Part shown: positions 36,892-49,794 of the stretch, in pieces
Numbering within the stretch: position 1 is the stretch's first letter
Layout: the number at the start of each line of letters is the position of its first letter
Source of the DNA: Perca fluviatilis
Lineage: Eukaryota; Chordata; Actinopteri; Perciformes; Percidae
DNA: 64,000 bases
Direction of reading: 5' to 3'
NCBI RefSeq assembly: GCF_010015445.1
Contig: NC_053119.1
Location: 10,772,550 to 10,836,549, forward strand
The notes under the pieces: model-generated
The model's database searches: none
What the model was told of the DNA's origin: nothing
What the model saw: the letters and a program-made list of their open reading frames with translations, nothing else
Translations under genes and position numbers: made by a program

Positions 36892-37325
36892 TAGTCTCAC
36901 TTTGCCAGACCTTCCTCCACAGCGCTGCGAAGGAGGGTCTGGCTAGTCCAAACAGCATGCCAGGATGGGAGAAAAACGTTCTTTGGCTTATTGGCCTTCC
37001 TTTAAACCAATCACAACCGTCATGGCCGGCGCTAAGCACCGGGAAAAGCCACGGTGCCGCTGCAAAATAGCCTCGGGAAGGAGGAACATGTGGACGTTCA
37101 AAAGTTGTTTCAGTCATGCAACAGAAAACTCAGATTGGACAGATAGTCTGGCTAGCTGTCTGGATTTACCCTGCAGAGATCTGAGGAGCAGTTAACCATA
37201 GTCCTCAGAAATCCACCGGAGTTTAAAATTCCAACACAAAGAAAATGGAAGGTAACGGACATCCGGTTGAAAAGAGTGACATCCGGCGGAACTTCCGACG
37301 GCAACGGAGCAAGTGGATATAGATT
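36892..37325 (-). repeat. Dispersed repeat, copy 2
   Basis: Inverse of the repeat at 10873-11330, with the terminal hairpin GCCAGACCTTCCTCC / GAAGGAGGGTCTGGC (stem now imperfect) and ACTCAGATTGGACAGATAG shared in inverse. Confidence 0.87.
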
Positions 37326-38091
37326 ATGTTTTTGGTAGACTGGCCCCTTATTGATCAGACCAACTGGTTGCTGGGTAATGTAAACATGGCCACCAGTATT
37401 CTATATTATATCCTTGACTTCAGTGGGTTGTTTGGTAATGTTTTATTTCACCCCTTTATTTGGGGTGATCTATATTAATTATTTGGGATATTATTGTGTT
37501 GTGGGACTTCATGCTTCACAGAGAACTCCCCGTCCCCTCAAATACACTGCAGACTCTCTCCCCCCAGGCTATTTAAAGGGCCAGTTCACCCAATTACCCA
37601 TTACTATTAAAACAACTATTTTCTCAAAAGCCTCTCATGGTATCTATCATGTTTTTTCTTGTCCAGGTTTTTTGTAGGTGAATGGAATTAAATGTGTGAT
37701 GCTCTCAGAATCAGTGCCCAATACAAAAGAGCTAAAAAAAAAAAAATGTCTGTGGTCTACAATTTTCATGAAAAAATATTTTCAGCTGGAGAAAAATGTC
37801 CTTATGAAATTGTCCACAGTTGAAATCTGCATCTCCACCAACCACCACAAAAATAGTGGAAAGTGGCCAACCTTGCTTGACTTTAGTGTACACTATGTTG
37901 AGTGACAGTTCATTAATTTAACATGACACAGACATAGCTATGATTCACTGCACTGTGAATCTTAGCAGTATACATTAGAACACATCGCCCATGATCTTTA
38001 CTTGCTGCAGAGACAGTATTGTGTTCGGCCGGGGCAGTTCCAAGCAGTAGGTTATTTTTGTTTGAATTGCCGCATGTTAATTTGGTTACAC

Positions 38092-38358
38092 TTTACTTTA
38101 AGGTATCTACATAAGAGTGACATGACACTGTCATGAACGTGTCATAAACATTATAAACAAGTCATAAACCTTTATGACATAACGCTTCTTTTAGTAAGTG
38201 TCATTCGGGTTTTGTCATGACAAGTTATGGTTAGGGTTAGGGTTAGGGTTCATGTGTCATGACTGTGTCATGTGTTCATGACAGTGTCATGTCACTCAGT
38301 GTCATGTCACTAATAAATACTCTTATAGATACTAGATACCTTTAAGTAAAGTGTTACC
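38092..38358. mobile_element. Inverted-repeat MITE with TTAGGG-like core
   Basis: GGTTACACTTTACTTTAAGG at left and inverse CTTTAAGTAAAGTGTTACC at right; interior GTCATGACA-type palindromes and a (GGTTAG)n core at 38229-38250. TAATTT flanks both sides, a possible duplication. No coding content. Confidence 0.8.
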
Positions 38359-40283
38359 TAATTTTGCTTTAAAACCAGCAGGTGGGCAGAAGTCGTGCTC
38401 AACCTTCTTCCTCCGCTTGAAACCCCGTTTTCCCCAAAATTAAACCAGAAACCAGCGCTCTGCATCCAGCCTGTGGGTATCCAGCAGCAGTGCACGGCAG
38501 CACTGCTACACAGTCTGTACAGTGTGCCAGTCAAGCTTATACCACACGCTAAAAGATTTAGTTAGCAGATACAGTAAATGCCATCACTTACATAGACACA
38601 TACACTTGGTGAGAGACACTAACCCCCATTTACTGCTTCATTAAACAACTATAAGATAACAGGAGTCGACTGCCAAGTTACACTGCTGATACGCATGCCA
38701 AACTGTGCTCTTGACAGCTTCATCACCGGTGTGGTTGTCTGTTGTATTGTATTGTTTGTTTGCTGTATATTGTTTGCGGAGCCTTTTGTCTGAAGACACT
38801 TTTCTACCCCCTGTGGGGATAGACAATAAAGCTTTTTGAATTGAATCTGAATTTGAATTAAAACAGCAATATGGCGGCTAAGACTGCCTAAACTCGGTTA
38901 TCTACAGCCTTCTTCTCGGTTGATGTTTTTGACACTAGTGTTGAAATAATACCTACGTTTATGTAGTAATAGCAAAACAATGTTTTTTTAAATACCTCGC
39001 TTGAAGAATATACATGTTTTCTAGAAAACTCTTTTTTCTTTCAATTAAGAAATGAAATGTGTTAAATGGAGTGGTTTAATGTTTTCTAAAGACAAGGAGC
39101 CAAAATTATTATTTTTTTTCAAAATTATGATTTATATCAGGAACTACCTGGTCAAAGATGAAGTAAACACTATTACAAACCACAGATTCAATGCCAGCTT
39201 TCAATAATGAACTGTTTCAGTTACCTAATACTCAGCCCTCAGTATGTGATGATTAAAGAAGTATGACCTAATGAGGTGGTTCTCAAGCTACGGGTTGGGA
39301 CCCCACTGGGGCTCACAAGATACATCTCAGGCGTCGGGTCATGATTGGAAAAATTATTGAAGATGAAGAAAAAAAAAAAACATTTTTGCTACACAAGATT
39401 ACGTTCTTTCTTTTAATTTACCGACCTTCAAATTTTATCTTTTGAAAAGTTGGAGTTTAATTGGGTTCCACAAAAAAATAAACCAGATCTATTCTGCTGT
39501 ACATACTATTTACTGGTTTTTGTAATAATTTCATTTGTAATGTTCTTTTTGTGTATTATTTTGTATATATCACAGTTAAGATGCTAAACTGCATTTAGTT
39601 GTACTGGCTCTGTGTACAATGATTATAAAGTGGAATCTAATCTAATCTAGGCAGTCGTGATGTAATGCGTTTGCTTTTGTCTCGGTTCATTGTTTGCCCT
39701 TTTATGCTAAAACAAGCAACGCTCATCAAGAAAAAAAAAAACTCTACACGCTACTGGAGTCAGAGTATACTTTGTTTTGGAGGCAAACCTGAGTTCAGGT
39801 GAACTGAGAAAGACTAAAAACATACAGGGCCAGAGAGATGTCAATGCCACTCATGTTGTACCACCACCTTTGAGATGGACTCGCTGTTAAACAACATCTG
39901 GAGCAGCAGAAATGCCTTTAAAACAATATTTCAGAATGATTTCATGCTGTGTAGATTTCCCCGGAGGGCCGTCTGAGTCTGCTTTTAGACCAAAAGTTCT
40001 TTTTTTTTTTGCTTCCACATTCACAGGAGCTCCCAGCAAGATGACATCACATTGCATTCCTCCGCGAGCAGGTGCAGATTGGCTTCACAAGGCATGCTGG
40101 GAAAACAGAGCGTGTGTGTTTCTGTGTGTGTGTGTGCATGGTTTGGAGTAGATATAGTGGCAGTTTTTCCTCTAGGTGTGCGGTCAGGCTTGACAAAACA
40201 CACTCCAGCAGGAAAGCAGGTGCTGAAGAGCTTCATATTACAGCAAGCTGTAACATTCATAAGATTTGACAAATGACAACGTT

Positions 40284-40309
40284 GTGTGAGTGTGAGTGTG
40301 AGTGTGAGT
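40284..40309. repeat. (GTGTGA)n short tandem repeat
   Basis: About four GTGTGA units. Confidence 0.9.
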
Positions 40310-41784
40310 ATTTGCATTCAGCTCAAGTGCGTTGCCTCCTTAATCGGTTTGAGAGTGAGTTTGTAAACTGCGATCACATGCGTCTGGATGCTCAAAAGCC
40401 ATCATTAACTGGACTAACTGGTGTCTGTCACAAACAGCTGGGAGGTTGACTCATACAGTAACTGCAGGTTAAAATGCTCGATCTTCTGCAGGAAGAGGGA
40501 GGAAGGATAGGTGGTTTTGCGTTTTCATCACTGCCAAAATGCCCTTCAGCCAGGCCCTAAGCTCGGGCTGCAAATGACAATTATTTTTCATTATGGATTG
40601 AATAATGCCCATCAGAAGTTCACAGAGACAAAGTTGATGTCTTCAAATTTTTGTATTTTATCACAATGATACAAAACCAGGCAAAGCTTTGATATTGTAA
40701 GTAAACGATTTGTTTAAAAAAAAAGATTCATTTTTGTCAATCAGTTAATTGATTAATTTACTTATCATTTTAGCACCACCCTAAAATAAAGATACATCAA
40801 TATATAAAACTACACTGGTAGCACTTTGACATTGTTATTACTGCTAATAATTAGTTTATTGTAGGATTGTTATGAGATGTAATATGGGTTTATGAGTTTT
40901 GTTTTATGTGCACGTCAAAGAAAAAATAAGTGAAACATCACTGTACTTTTATTAAACTACCTAATAGCCAATTCTGAAAAATCTTTTGTGGCCAAACTGT
41001 ACCATGGGTTTTGCAAAAAAATAAATAAAAAAGGCACCCCTTCACTAAACCCCCACCTAGCCTACTCCAAGAGACAAAGTACTACAAATGACCCTGACCT
41101 CTTGACAAAATGCACAAGAGGGGGGTGTCTGCGGATCCTACAACAAAGCTAATAAAGTCTCATCTTTATGACTTGCTTTTAACTTTCTCTTTTCCCATTA
41201 CTGTGTCACTCCCCGGACTCGTTCCCCCCCTCGCTCTCTTTCTCTGGTTCTTTTCTTTCCTTTACTTGAGACATATGGGATGGTACCTTTCTAGGAAAAA
41301 TGGAAAGAAGGGAGGGAAAAGGAAGTGAGAACAAGAACGAGCAAGGTTACATAATCCTGACAGGTCACACTGAAGGGGCCTCCTCATAACAGCCAGCATG
41401 TGTGGAAAGGAGTCGAGTTAGTTTGGGTGACGGAGAAACACAGAAATTAACTTCAGTATTTGGGTATGGCCTGGAAATATGCACACATTCAAGCAAAACG
41501 TGACTAATATCTATGAGTCAACATCAATCACTTCCTTCCTTCCTCCAGGCTTTTGTAAAAGACCATTACCTTATTATTTCCTGTTTAAACAGTAACTTAC
41601 CTCTAGTGGCTGAACATTCAGTATAGTCACTTAAACATACACAAACACAAAATGATTTCTCCTGTTGTTTACTAGCTACATCGGTACATATACAAAGATG
41701 CTTATCTGCCTTTAAAAACCGTAAGAAAAAGTTGAAGACATATGTGCAAATATTCAAATTTTCTCAGCACTAAACTCCAGATTT

Positions 41785-41900
41785 AGGGGAACAATTTGAC
41801 ATTTATGCTTATTTTTTTTCTTGACAAGAGTAAGATGAGAAGATTGATACAACCTTCATGCCTGTACACTAAATATGAAGCTACTTCTTTTGTAAGTTAT
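41785..41900. repeat. Half copy of the long-inverted-repeat MITE
   Basis: GGGAACAATTTGACATTTATG, then GTAAGATGAGAAGATTGATAC and TAAATATGAAGCTAC: the left arm only, 48 bases from the hAT element. Confidence 0.75.
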
Positions 41901-41947
41901 TCCTGTACAGGAACGTCACATTTCCCCTGAATGAGCTAATATTTAAT

Positions 41948-42653
41948 TAGAGATGCACCGATAGACCGGCCGGTGACCGGAATTGGTTTCAGGTGCTCGG
42001 CCATGACCGGCGACCGGCAATATGCCGATTTCATGCCGGTCAACGCTACAATTAACTGACAACATAAGTTATACGATTTACAGTTCTCAAGGACGCACGC
42101 ACACATGGACGCGACAGCACAGTCTCTTTTTCCTATCTCTCAACTTTTCCGCTGTGTGTCACGCGTACCCGCTCGCGGTGTGAAGCGCGTGTCCGTGCTA
42201 TTCTCGTACATGTAGGGAACCTCGTGAATTAACCTGCAACATGTCAGCTGTCTGGGAATTCTTCAGCGTGTGTGCAGAAGATAACAAGTTTGCGATATGC
42301 AACACCTGCAAGGAAAAAGTAGGGCGTGGCGGGATGACACCAAAAACCCAAATCACATTTTTTTAGTTGGATATTGGATGTAAAAAGAAGGAAATGGTTC
42401 TAACATTGCACTTTAGATGTGTGTGTATTTCCCACACCAGGAGTAATTTATATAGTTCTATTTTATAGTGATCCATTATCTGTTCAAAAAATGTTCTATG
42501 TTCTGTGCAAAATGTTCTATTAAAGAAAAAATATTTGTGTGTGCTGTAAAGTGGTTAGAAAAAATTAAATCGGAATCGGCTAAAATCGGTATCGGCTGGC
42601 CTAACTCAAAGAAAATCGGAATCGGCCAAGAAAGTTGCATCGGTGCGTCTATA
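41948..42653 (+). mobile_element. Non-autonomous hAT element with perfect 8-bp duplication
   Basis: Ends TAGAGATGCACCGAT and inverse ATCGGTGCGTCTATA; identical TATTTAAT at 41940-41947 and 42654-42661. Subterminal regions carry ACCGGC on the left and ATCGGAATCGGC / TATCGGC on the right, as in hAT elements with multiple transposase-binding words. A 41-codon stub of transposase lies at 42241. Confidence 0.93.
42241..42366 (+). pseudogene. hAT transposase N-terminal BED-finger fragment
   Basis: A 41-codon frame from ATG to TAG. It begins MSAVWEFFSVCAEDNKFAIC and continues NTCKEKVGRGGMTPKT, giving the W-x-F-F and C-x2-C half of a BED zinc finger. The second half (the H-x-H side), the dimerisation domain and the catalytic RNase H fold are gone, consistent with internal deletion between intact ends. 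Cannot be active by itself but may be mobilised in trans. Confidence 0.85.
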
Positions 42654-42790
42654 TATTTAATTGATCGCTTTGAGTTGCTGTCTGCCTGCTCGCTTTAATC
42701 AATTGTTATTGTAAATAAATGCTCCATGTTATTGTAGATTATAGTGCATTATCAAGTGTCTCTCATTTCTGCAACTACATTTCCCCTTAA

Positions 42791-43158
42791 AGGTGCACTA
42801 TGAGTTCCTGCATGACGTCACTTCTGTTGACGTTCCAAGTAAATACCAAACAAAACAGAGCAAGCTCGCCCCTCCCCCCATGTTTCCGTCATGCCTAACT
42901 GCCTAACTGTCACTAACCCCCACCCCCTCCCCCAACCATCTTGTCGGTGATTGGCTGGAACGAGTTTGTTGTATTTTGGTGCACAGCCTGTCCCCCTAGT
43001 GCTTGTTTGACGTTTACGACCCCTGTGTTGTCTCCAGAGACCGGGCTTTTTCACAGTGTATTCAGAGGGCAGGCCGCTAGCGGATCAAGGAGAGGTGTCT
43101 ACGATTTGAGACAAAAATGAAATGGCGCTGAAACCATGCAGGGACTCCTAGTGCACCT
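42791..43158. mobile_element. TTAA-flanked MITE (AGGTGCACTA family)
   Basis: Left AGGTGCACTATGAGTTCCTG, right inverse GGGACTCCTAGTGCACCT, TTAA on both sides (42787-42790 and 43159-43162). 368 bases, no coding. Confidence 0.9.
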
Positions 43159-44039
43159 TTAATGGACAACTAATGTTGATCCTAAATAAGGGATAGATGG
43201 TAAATATCCTGTATATTAAGTATAATGTCATAATCATTTTGATCCCAGCCAGAGTTGACTCTCTTTGGTTTCAGCTTTCCGAAGAACCTGCTTCCTCGTT
43301 GCTCTCCATTTGGGTGTAGTTATGGCTAATAGTGCTCTGCTATTACGTGACACACTAGGACGAAGGTTGGTTTCATGTAGTGAGAGGAAACAGTTAATGT
43401 CACAGCCTAAAGAGATTTGGTGCTTGACGTGAAAAACCCTGCCCTGCGACTATCATCCAGTTGAGTAAATATTCAGTATTTATTGCCTTGACCACAAGAA
43501 GGTTTAAAACTGGGCAAGCTAATATGGGCCTGTGGATTCGCTAAAAGGGAATACAAGACACGTTCTGAATATGAGGTTGTAATTAAGTTCCAGTACAACA
43601 AAATATTGAATACACTTTGGAGAGAACTAACAGCGCTAAAGTGGCATCAAATTAGTTAAAGAACATATGTGAACAAATTGATTTGCATCCAAGCTCTTAT
43701 GATTTTGCATGAAAAAGTAGAATATAATATATAATAGTAGTCATTTGTCCTGGCTCCAGAGGAAATATTGGCACTTTCCAAATAGAACAAACTGTACAAA
43801 GACAGTATAGTCTCTCTGCATATACTGCACATTCAGAAAGAGGCTAAAGAGAGCTTTCTGTATGTCTGAAGAACAGTGTTTCTGTACATATACAGGATGT
43901 GCCTGCATGATTATACAGCATTAGTCATCTGCAGCTCTACATTCTTGTCTGTTGTAGCTTTGTCAGGGTCATCCTTTAAACAGGGGCCCATTACCTCATC
44001 AACACAAATGCAAGGACACACTTCTGCAGTGTCACGCAC

Positions 44040-44072
44040 ACACACACACACACACGCAAACACACACACACC
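44040..44072. repeat. (CA)n microsatellite
   Basis: CA run with a CGCAAA interruption. Confidence 0.9.
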
Positions 44073-44191
44073 GAGTCCAGGAAGACACAGAGTAATACAT
44101 GACACACACACAAATCTTCTGTACTTATGAGGACCCTTACTGACGTACATCTTCTACCGGCAGTAAAGGCAGAAAATGTTGTATTCTCTTA

Positions 44192-44919
44192 TGGCGTTTT
44201 CACACATACCTCGTTTGGTCCGGACTTTCGGACTTTTTAAGTTTGATCCGAACCAAAATTACAGGTGTGAAACCTCCCCCGGACCACGGTCCAGATCAAA
44301 AGGCCAAATTTTGGTCCGATAAAAAGAGGTGGTCTCCGTCCGGACCAAACTGAACCATGGTCCGGTTCGTTTATAGTGTGAAAGCATTTTTCGGACCAAA
44401 TACAAGAAGCTCTGGCAGGCTCTCCTCGTGTTACAAGACCGGGGAAGCTCCTTTAAGGTGCTTAGTGAGAGAGAGTGACGGTGAATGCGCTCAGAGCAGA
44501 CAGCTGTCGGCTATCAGAGCAGAGAACACATCAGCAGTTTATTTGTTAAGTGGTGGTAAATGTACAGTGTAGGTTTCAGTTTGTCTCTGAATAAAGAAAG
44601 TTCCCGTGTCTGCCTTCTCAACATCGCAACCAAACAAAAAGACCCGCGGCAGCACGGGGAGAGCAGCAGTCAGTTGGAAAAACTCTGACACAGAGAGAGG
44701 AGACGAGAGGACGGGGAAGCCCGTCAACAAACCAATCAGTTAGAAGTATCTGGACACGCAGCTCACGTATGTGATGACGGCAGGACGTAGGTTTGTCACG
44801 TATAGATCTTTAGTGTGCTTGCATAACTGCAGTGGGAAACCAAAACTTACCGGATCAAATGTATACAATGTAACAAAAAAAATTAACCTTGGTCCGGACT
44901 TTCATGTGTGAAAACGCCC
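44192..44919. mobile_element. Non-autonomous element, TTA target (PIF/Harbinger-like)
   Basis: Left GGCGTTTTCACACAT and right inverse ATGTGTGAAAACGCC, TTA on both outer sides (44189-44191, 44920-44922). Internal GGTCCGGAC words repeat near both ends in both directions. 728 bases, no transposase. Confidence 0.82.
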
Positions 44920-45297
44920 TTAATTAAAAAAATATATATATATGGAAGAGTATGTACAATATCAGCAGCATCATCATCAGATTTACAAAATTCTAATTTC
45001 CATTTGACTTTGACATTTTTCTGCTGTCTTTATTTTATAGTAAACTATAGAGACAGACAGGGAACATGGGGGAGAGACACGTCATGGCATGCAAAAAAAG
45101 TTCCCCAATTGAATTTGTGGTTATGTGGTATGCATCATGGACCACACGCCACTGAAACTAATTCTAACCTTAACCCCAAAACCAAGTCTTAAACCCCCAA
45201 CTGCTCTTTGAAGAAGTGAGGAATGTGAAAAATGTCCTCACTTTCCAAATGTCAATGTCTCAGCCTCAAGGTCTAAAACTCTAATTATTCTTCACAA

Positions 45298-45326
45298 AGA
45301 CACACACACACACACACACACACACA
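45298..45326. repeat. (CA)n microsatellite
   Basis: CA run of about 29 bases. Confidence 0.95.
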
Positions 45327-45639
45327 ATCGCCTCTTCACTGTCTTGCTCAAAGGCACTATGGGTAGCTGAGGCCAGTTCATGTCCCCAGCTTGTTAAATG
45401 CAAGTCCCAGGCAGCCAAACACATCTGTACACGTGTTGAGAAAACGACAACTCACATCTTTCTCTCACACACAATAACACAACCGCACACATTTTCTCTC
45501 TCGCTCCATAAATGGCTGCTGTCACTACAGTGCTGGGCCACATCTGGATCCCATTGGCCTCAGGAAGGGTTGAACACAGAGGCCCAATAAAAGCCTCCTT
45601 CCACTGGACAGGACTGTCAACAGGCCCTCTACCACTGTC

Positions 45640-45880
45640 GGTGAGGAGGTGAAGAGAGGGAGGGAAGGAGGTAGGGGGTGATAAAGAGAGAGGGAAGAGA
45701 AGAAGGACAGGCAAAGAGAAATAAAGGGAGACGTAAGAAGTGCAAAGTGGTAGAAGAAGGAGAAGGGAGATGGAGGGGGGAAAACTGAGAAAGGAAGGGA
45801 TCGAGGAGGAGGAGGAAAAAGATGAAGACCAAGGAGAGACAGACACCGAAAGGTAAAAAGAGATGCACATGGGGATTTTC
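45640..45880. repeat. Purine-rich tract
   Basis: About 240 bases of GGGAGGAAGG-type sequence with several GGGGG and GGAGGAGGAGG runs. Potential triplex or quadruplex; pyrimidine-rich on the gene strand, where it looks like a long pseudo polypyrimidine tract. Confidence 0.65.
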
Positions 45881-45989
45881 TAAAATTTTAGCACAATAGA
45901 ACATCTACTCCTTTTACGAGACTTGATTTAAGAGAACATGGTGCATAATTAATCGTAAAATGCTATTTGCACTAGACTAGACTTTCTGG

Positions 45990-46200
45990 TGGGGTGCAGT
46001 GACTTCCTGAAGTCTTGATGTCACCTTGATAGAGCCAGGTTAGCCGTTAGCCCTTGTTTCCTGTCTTTATGCTGAGCTAAACTAACCAGCTATTGTCTGC
46101 AGCTTTGTATTCATCGTACAGATTTGAGAGAGTTTCCCATCTTTTCATCTCAATCTTGGCAAGAAAACAACTAAGCATATTTCCCAAAATGTTGCCAATG
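45990..46200. repeat. Half copy of the long-inverted-repeat MITE
   Basis: GCAGTGACTTCCTGAAGTC, GATAGAGCCAGGTTAGCC, TTTATGCTGAGCTAAACTAA and TTGGCAAGAAAACAACTAAG: centre edge and right arm. Confidence 0.78.
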
Positions 46201-46503
46201 AATGAATTTGTCTCCTCTGATCCAGGGTCATCGAAACACCGAAACATTGTGGTTACGTACATTCACATTTTTTATGCTTTATTTTATGGGCTTTCTGTTG
46301 GAATGGAGGCATCCAAACTTAACATTTATTTTGTTTTTTTTCCTTTTATTTCTGGCATCTCCACTCAGATTTTCTAGCGGAAAAATGAACAAAACAAAGT
46401 CCATAAAAACAGCTGGGTGGAAATCTACAGAGACAGAGAAATATAGGTCTGTATTCAACTCCACCTGATGAACTCAACCAGCTTTGAACAACTGGCTCCA
46501 GAT

Positions 46504-46505
<2 letters not shown>

Positions 46506-46593
<88 letters not shown>
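46506..46593. repeat. (GT)n microsatellite, about 88 bp
   Basis: Uninterrupted GT run. Confidence 0.98.
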
Positions 46594-46594
<1 letters not shown>

Positions 46595-46910
46595 AGTCCA
46601 GCAGTACCATATAAGCTTCATGTTGTCTGCCAAAGTAGTAAAAATACACACCTCTTAAGAAACATTAAGATGCCTAATCAACCCCAAACCACCTCCGATT
46701 CGATCCAGTGTTCTAACGCACCACAGCTTCGCAGCTTTTTGCAAATCCTAAGAGTTTCTGGGAGTGTGCTCGGCCCTGGCCGCGAGCCTGTAACGCTGCG
46801 CAGTGTGACTGACAGAAAATGTAAGTCAGCTTGCGAGCTGGTGTGAGAAAATCCCACGAGTGACTGTGTTGAAGTGTTAATCCCTTGAGAGCTGGACTCC
46901 TACATGCTGC

Positions 46911-46921
46911 AGTGTGTGTGT

Positions 46922-46965
<44 letters not shown>

Positions 46966-47002
46966 CAGTGAGAGATGATTAATTTAGGGATTTGGGTGGG
47001 AG

Positions 47003-47094
<92 letters not shown>
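46911..47094. repeat. Two neighbouring (GT)n microsatellites
   Basis: GT runs at 46911-46961 and 47004-47094 separated by a 42-base unique spacer. Confidence 0.97.
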
Positions 47095-47096
<2 letters not shown>

Positions 47097-48849
47097 TGTG
47101 GTTTCTCTACACAGTGCATTTATGTTTGGATGTTGTGATGGAGGACTATAAAGGCTGTAAAGAGCAGTATATTTGTGCTACCTGTAACTGTATTACACAT
47201 AAGTATCTTCTGATTATCATCTGAGTCTGCATTTACTGTATTGTCATCGGCTGAAAAACTTGCATTTCAAATGTTTGGGATTTCCTTAAGGTATAGCGAT
47301 TTAACAAATCCGTACGATCCGAGAAACTCATCCATCTTTCTGTTAAATAAAAGTCTGCTTTGGCCTGTCTACAAAACTAAAAACAAGACCAAGACATTTC
47401 CATCACACCTGACAGCAGCCATTTCTGCAATGTAATTTTGCATTCAGGGAGGAGAATCAGCCGATTTCTAGTATTTGTCCGTGTGTTAGTGTGCACATGC
47501 TTGTGCTTTGTTTACTTTGTTTTGCAGAGGAAGGGAACACTGGTTAGAACCTCAGGCGTTTCCTCTCTCTCATCTTCTCTTCCTCCTCCACTACACTCTA
47601 AAAATTTACTTCATTAACTCAGTTCCACAGGCCTTAGAGAGCTCATTGTTGCTGTTTATTTCCTTCACAGCAGTGCCATCTCAAATTACTATGGTTTATA
47701 AAATATACAAAGGGGGATTTAGGCTCTTATGCAACATAAAACATTAAATACATCTGAAGAGTAACTCAGATATGCACTACAGACATTTACGGGCACTGTA
47801 TATAGTACTCAAACTCTGGCTTTAGAAGGCATTCAAACCGAAAACAGCCCTGTGTTAAAACAGCATTGGTGGGGGTGTGTTGTTTAATGTACCAGTAAGA
47901 TAATGGAATACTATCCAGGTAGTCCAGATGGAGTAACAGATTATTGTGTGTAAAGGTTTATCAGACCCAAAACACTGCACAATAATACGTCAAAAATTCG
48001 GAGAAGTTATAATGGCTGCAATTGTTTTATCTTTTGTCACGTTGATGGTAGAAAGTAACATGAATTTGTGCTTGCATGTCATTGTAATTCCCATTTCCTT
48101 GTGTGACTTTCCCCAGCTGACCCTCTAAGCATTACATTTGGCTAAAAAACGTTGGCTTATGTGCTCTCCGTGTCTCCCCGAGCTCAAAGGCGATTTGGGA
48201 AAAAATGCTGAGAAATCATTCGAGGTATGATGAAGCCCTTTTGCAAAGACAGGATACATTAATAAGAGCCCCAGCATCAACATGTGCTGTAGCCAGTGTG
48301 AGACGGAGATGGATTAGTGCAGAGAACCTCATCCATCATGTCAGGACTGTTGTGTCGGAAAGGTCAAAAATGATGTGAGAAGATTGCCACTTCAGTCAGA
48401 ACAGCAGAGTCCTTCTCTTATCTTCGGTTGTGGGCTCTAAATGCATTTCTACAACAAGAACCTCAAATCACTCTCGTACCCCTGAATCACAACACCCTTC
48501 AACAGCAGGAAGACCGTCTTCATCCCCTCACTGACTCGATTGAAGAGAAAAAAACGTAAACGCACACAGACGGTGAGATGAGGATCCACGTATACTTTAT
48601 GTAACTGTTCTAAGGTTGACATTTCTCACCCTTCAGTCTGCTGACAACTTAGATGAACAAGTATGTTTGAGTCTGGCAAAGCCAACTTCACGTCCGTCCA
48701 GCAAAAACACAAAATTGATGTTTAAGTTCAATCTAAAAGGAGCTGGATGGGAATCAGTAAGTGGGTTAAGAAGGGACTAATAAGGCAATAATACATTTGT
48801 GCTGCTGTGGGAGTATAAACAGGACTAAGACTCTACAGACATGCTAGCA

Positions 48850-49192
48850 GCTCTTTGAGGCTGTACTAAGTAGTGGCATTGAACTATTTTGTCTACTTCA
48901 TATTGTATTAACTGCATGGACTGATTTAATGCCATTGCCACTATCTGTGCTTGTCTGTTTGTGTGCCACTTTTTTGTATGTTTTAACCTTTTTAGTTTCG
49001 GCTTGCTGTTATTATTGATGTAATGTAATTGATTTTAATATGTTAATAATTGTATTTTAGGATGCCTATCGTCAGCTGGCTGGGGACTACAGCTGGAAAT
49101 TAGCCGTTGAGGCTAAAGCTGCTCCTTTTACTGTATAGTTCATTAAAGGGGACTGTCCACGACATTATAAACTAATAAACTAAACTAAACTT
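48850..49192 (+). mobile_element. LINE 3' end remnant
   Basis: GACTACAGCTGGAAATTAGC, then TTAAAGGGGACTGTCC and a tail of ATAAACTAA/ACTAAAC repeats. This looks like the 3' UTR and microsatellite tail of a fish non-LTR retrotransposon (L2/Rex-like). 5' truncated. Confidence 0.6.
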
Positions 49193-49194
49193 GT

Positions 49195-49749
49195 TCATCG
49201 CATCGATGCATCGCGATGCAGACCTGGCCGATTCTGCATCGATGTAGTGACAGACCATAATCAAATATTGCCTACTGATGTTACTTGTTCATTTTCCGCT
49301 CGCTGCTTTTTTGTTTCTGCCTTTTAACTCCACTACATTCAGGAAATGTCTTTTTTTTTTTATATTATTTTTTTTTTTTTGACAGGACAGATGAAGACAT
49401 GAAAGAGGAGAGAGAGGGGGGAATGACATGCAGCAAAGGGCCGCAGGTCAGAGTCGAACACGGGCCCGCTGCGTCGAGGAGTAAACCTCTATATATGGGC
49501 GCCCACTCTACCAACTGAGCTACCCAGGTGCCCAGGAAATGTCTTTTTTAAGAGCAGATACAATGAAAGGGGAAGTTCATATATATCTGACTGCTTGAAT
49601 TTGATGATGAAAACCATGTGTAGCAATATATAAAAAATATTGAGGAGGTGACGCAATGTGATGCATCGGAATATCAAATCAATTTTAATTGTTGACAGAA
49701 TAATCGTAATCAAATTGGATGGTGAGACCAGTGAAGATTCACACCACTA
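49195..49749. repeat. hAT-type repeat interrupted by a SINE
   Basis: CATCGCATCGATGCATCGCG near the left and AGATTCACACCACTAG at the right resemble a common fish hAT-type repeat with ATCGATGCATCG words. The SINE 49357-49533 splits it. The left inverted end is not visible. Confidence 0.5.
49357..49533 (-). mobile_element. tRNA-derived SINE, minus strand
   Basis: Same family as 28352-28537: CTCTACCAACTGAGCTACCC is the inverse of its A box, GAGTCGAACACG its B box, and it starts with a T run (inverse A tail). AGGAAATGTCTTTTTT at 49341-49356 is repeated at 49534-49549. Confidence 0.93.
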
Positions 49750-49794
49750 GCACTAAGGCACAGTGGTGCTTTAACCATCTTAGTTTATCTTGTT

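Noticed and set aside
38229..38250. True telomere end
   Set aside because: Only about four units, in the middle of an inverted-repeat element.
40284..40309. CRISPR-like short regular repeat
   Set aside because: Simple hexamer tandem repeat without spacers; the genome is eukaryotic.
45394..45870. 158-codon minus-strand open frame rich in Ser/Leu/Pro
   Set aside because: It is the translation of the polypyrimidine strand of the purine tract.
49440..49533. Possible tRNA gene on the minus strand
   Set aside because: Same SINE head as at 28352, with target duplication.
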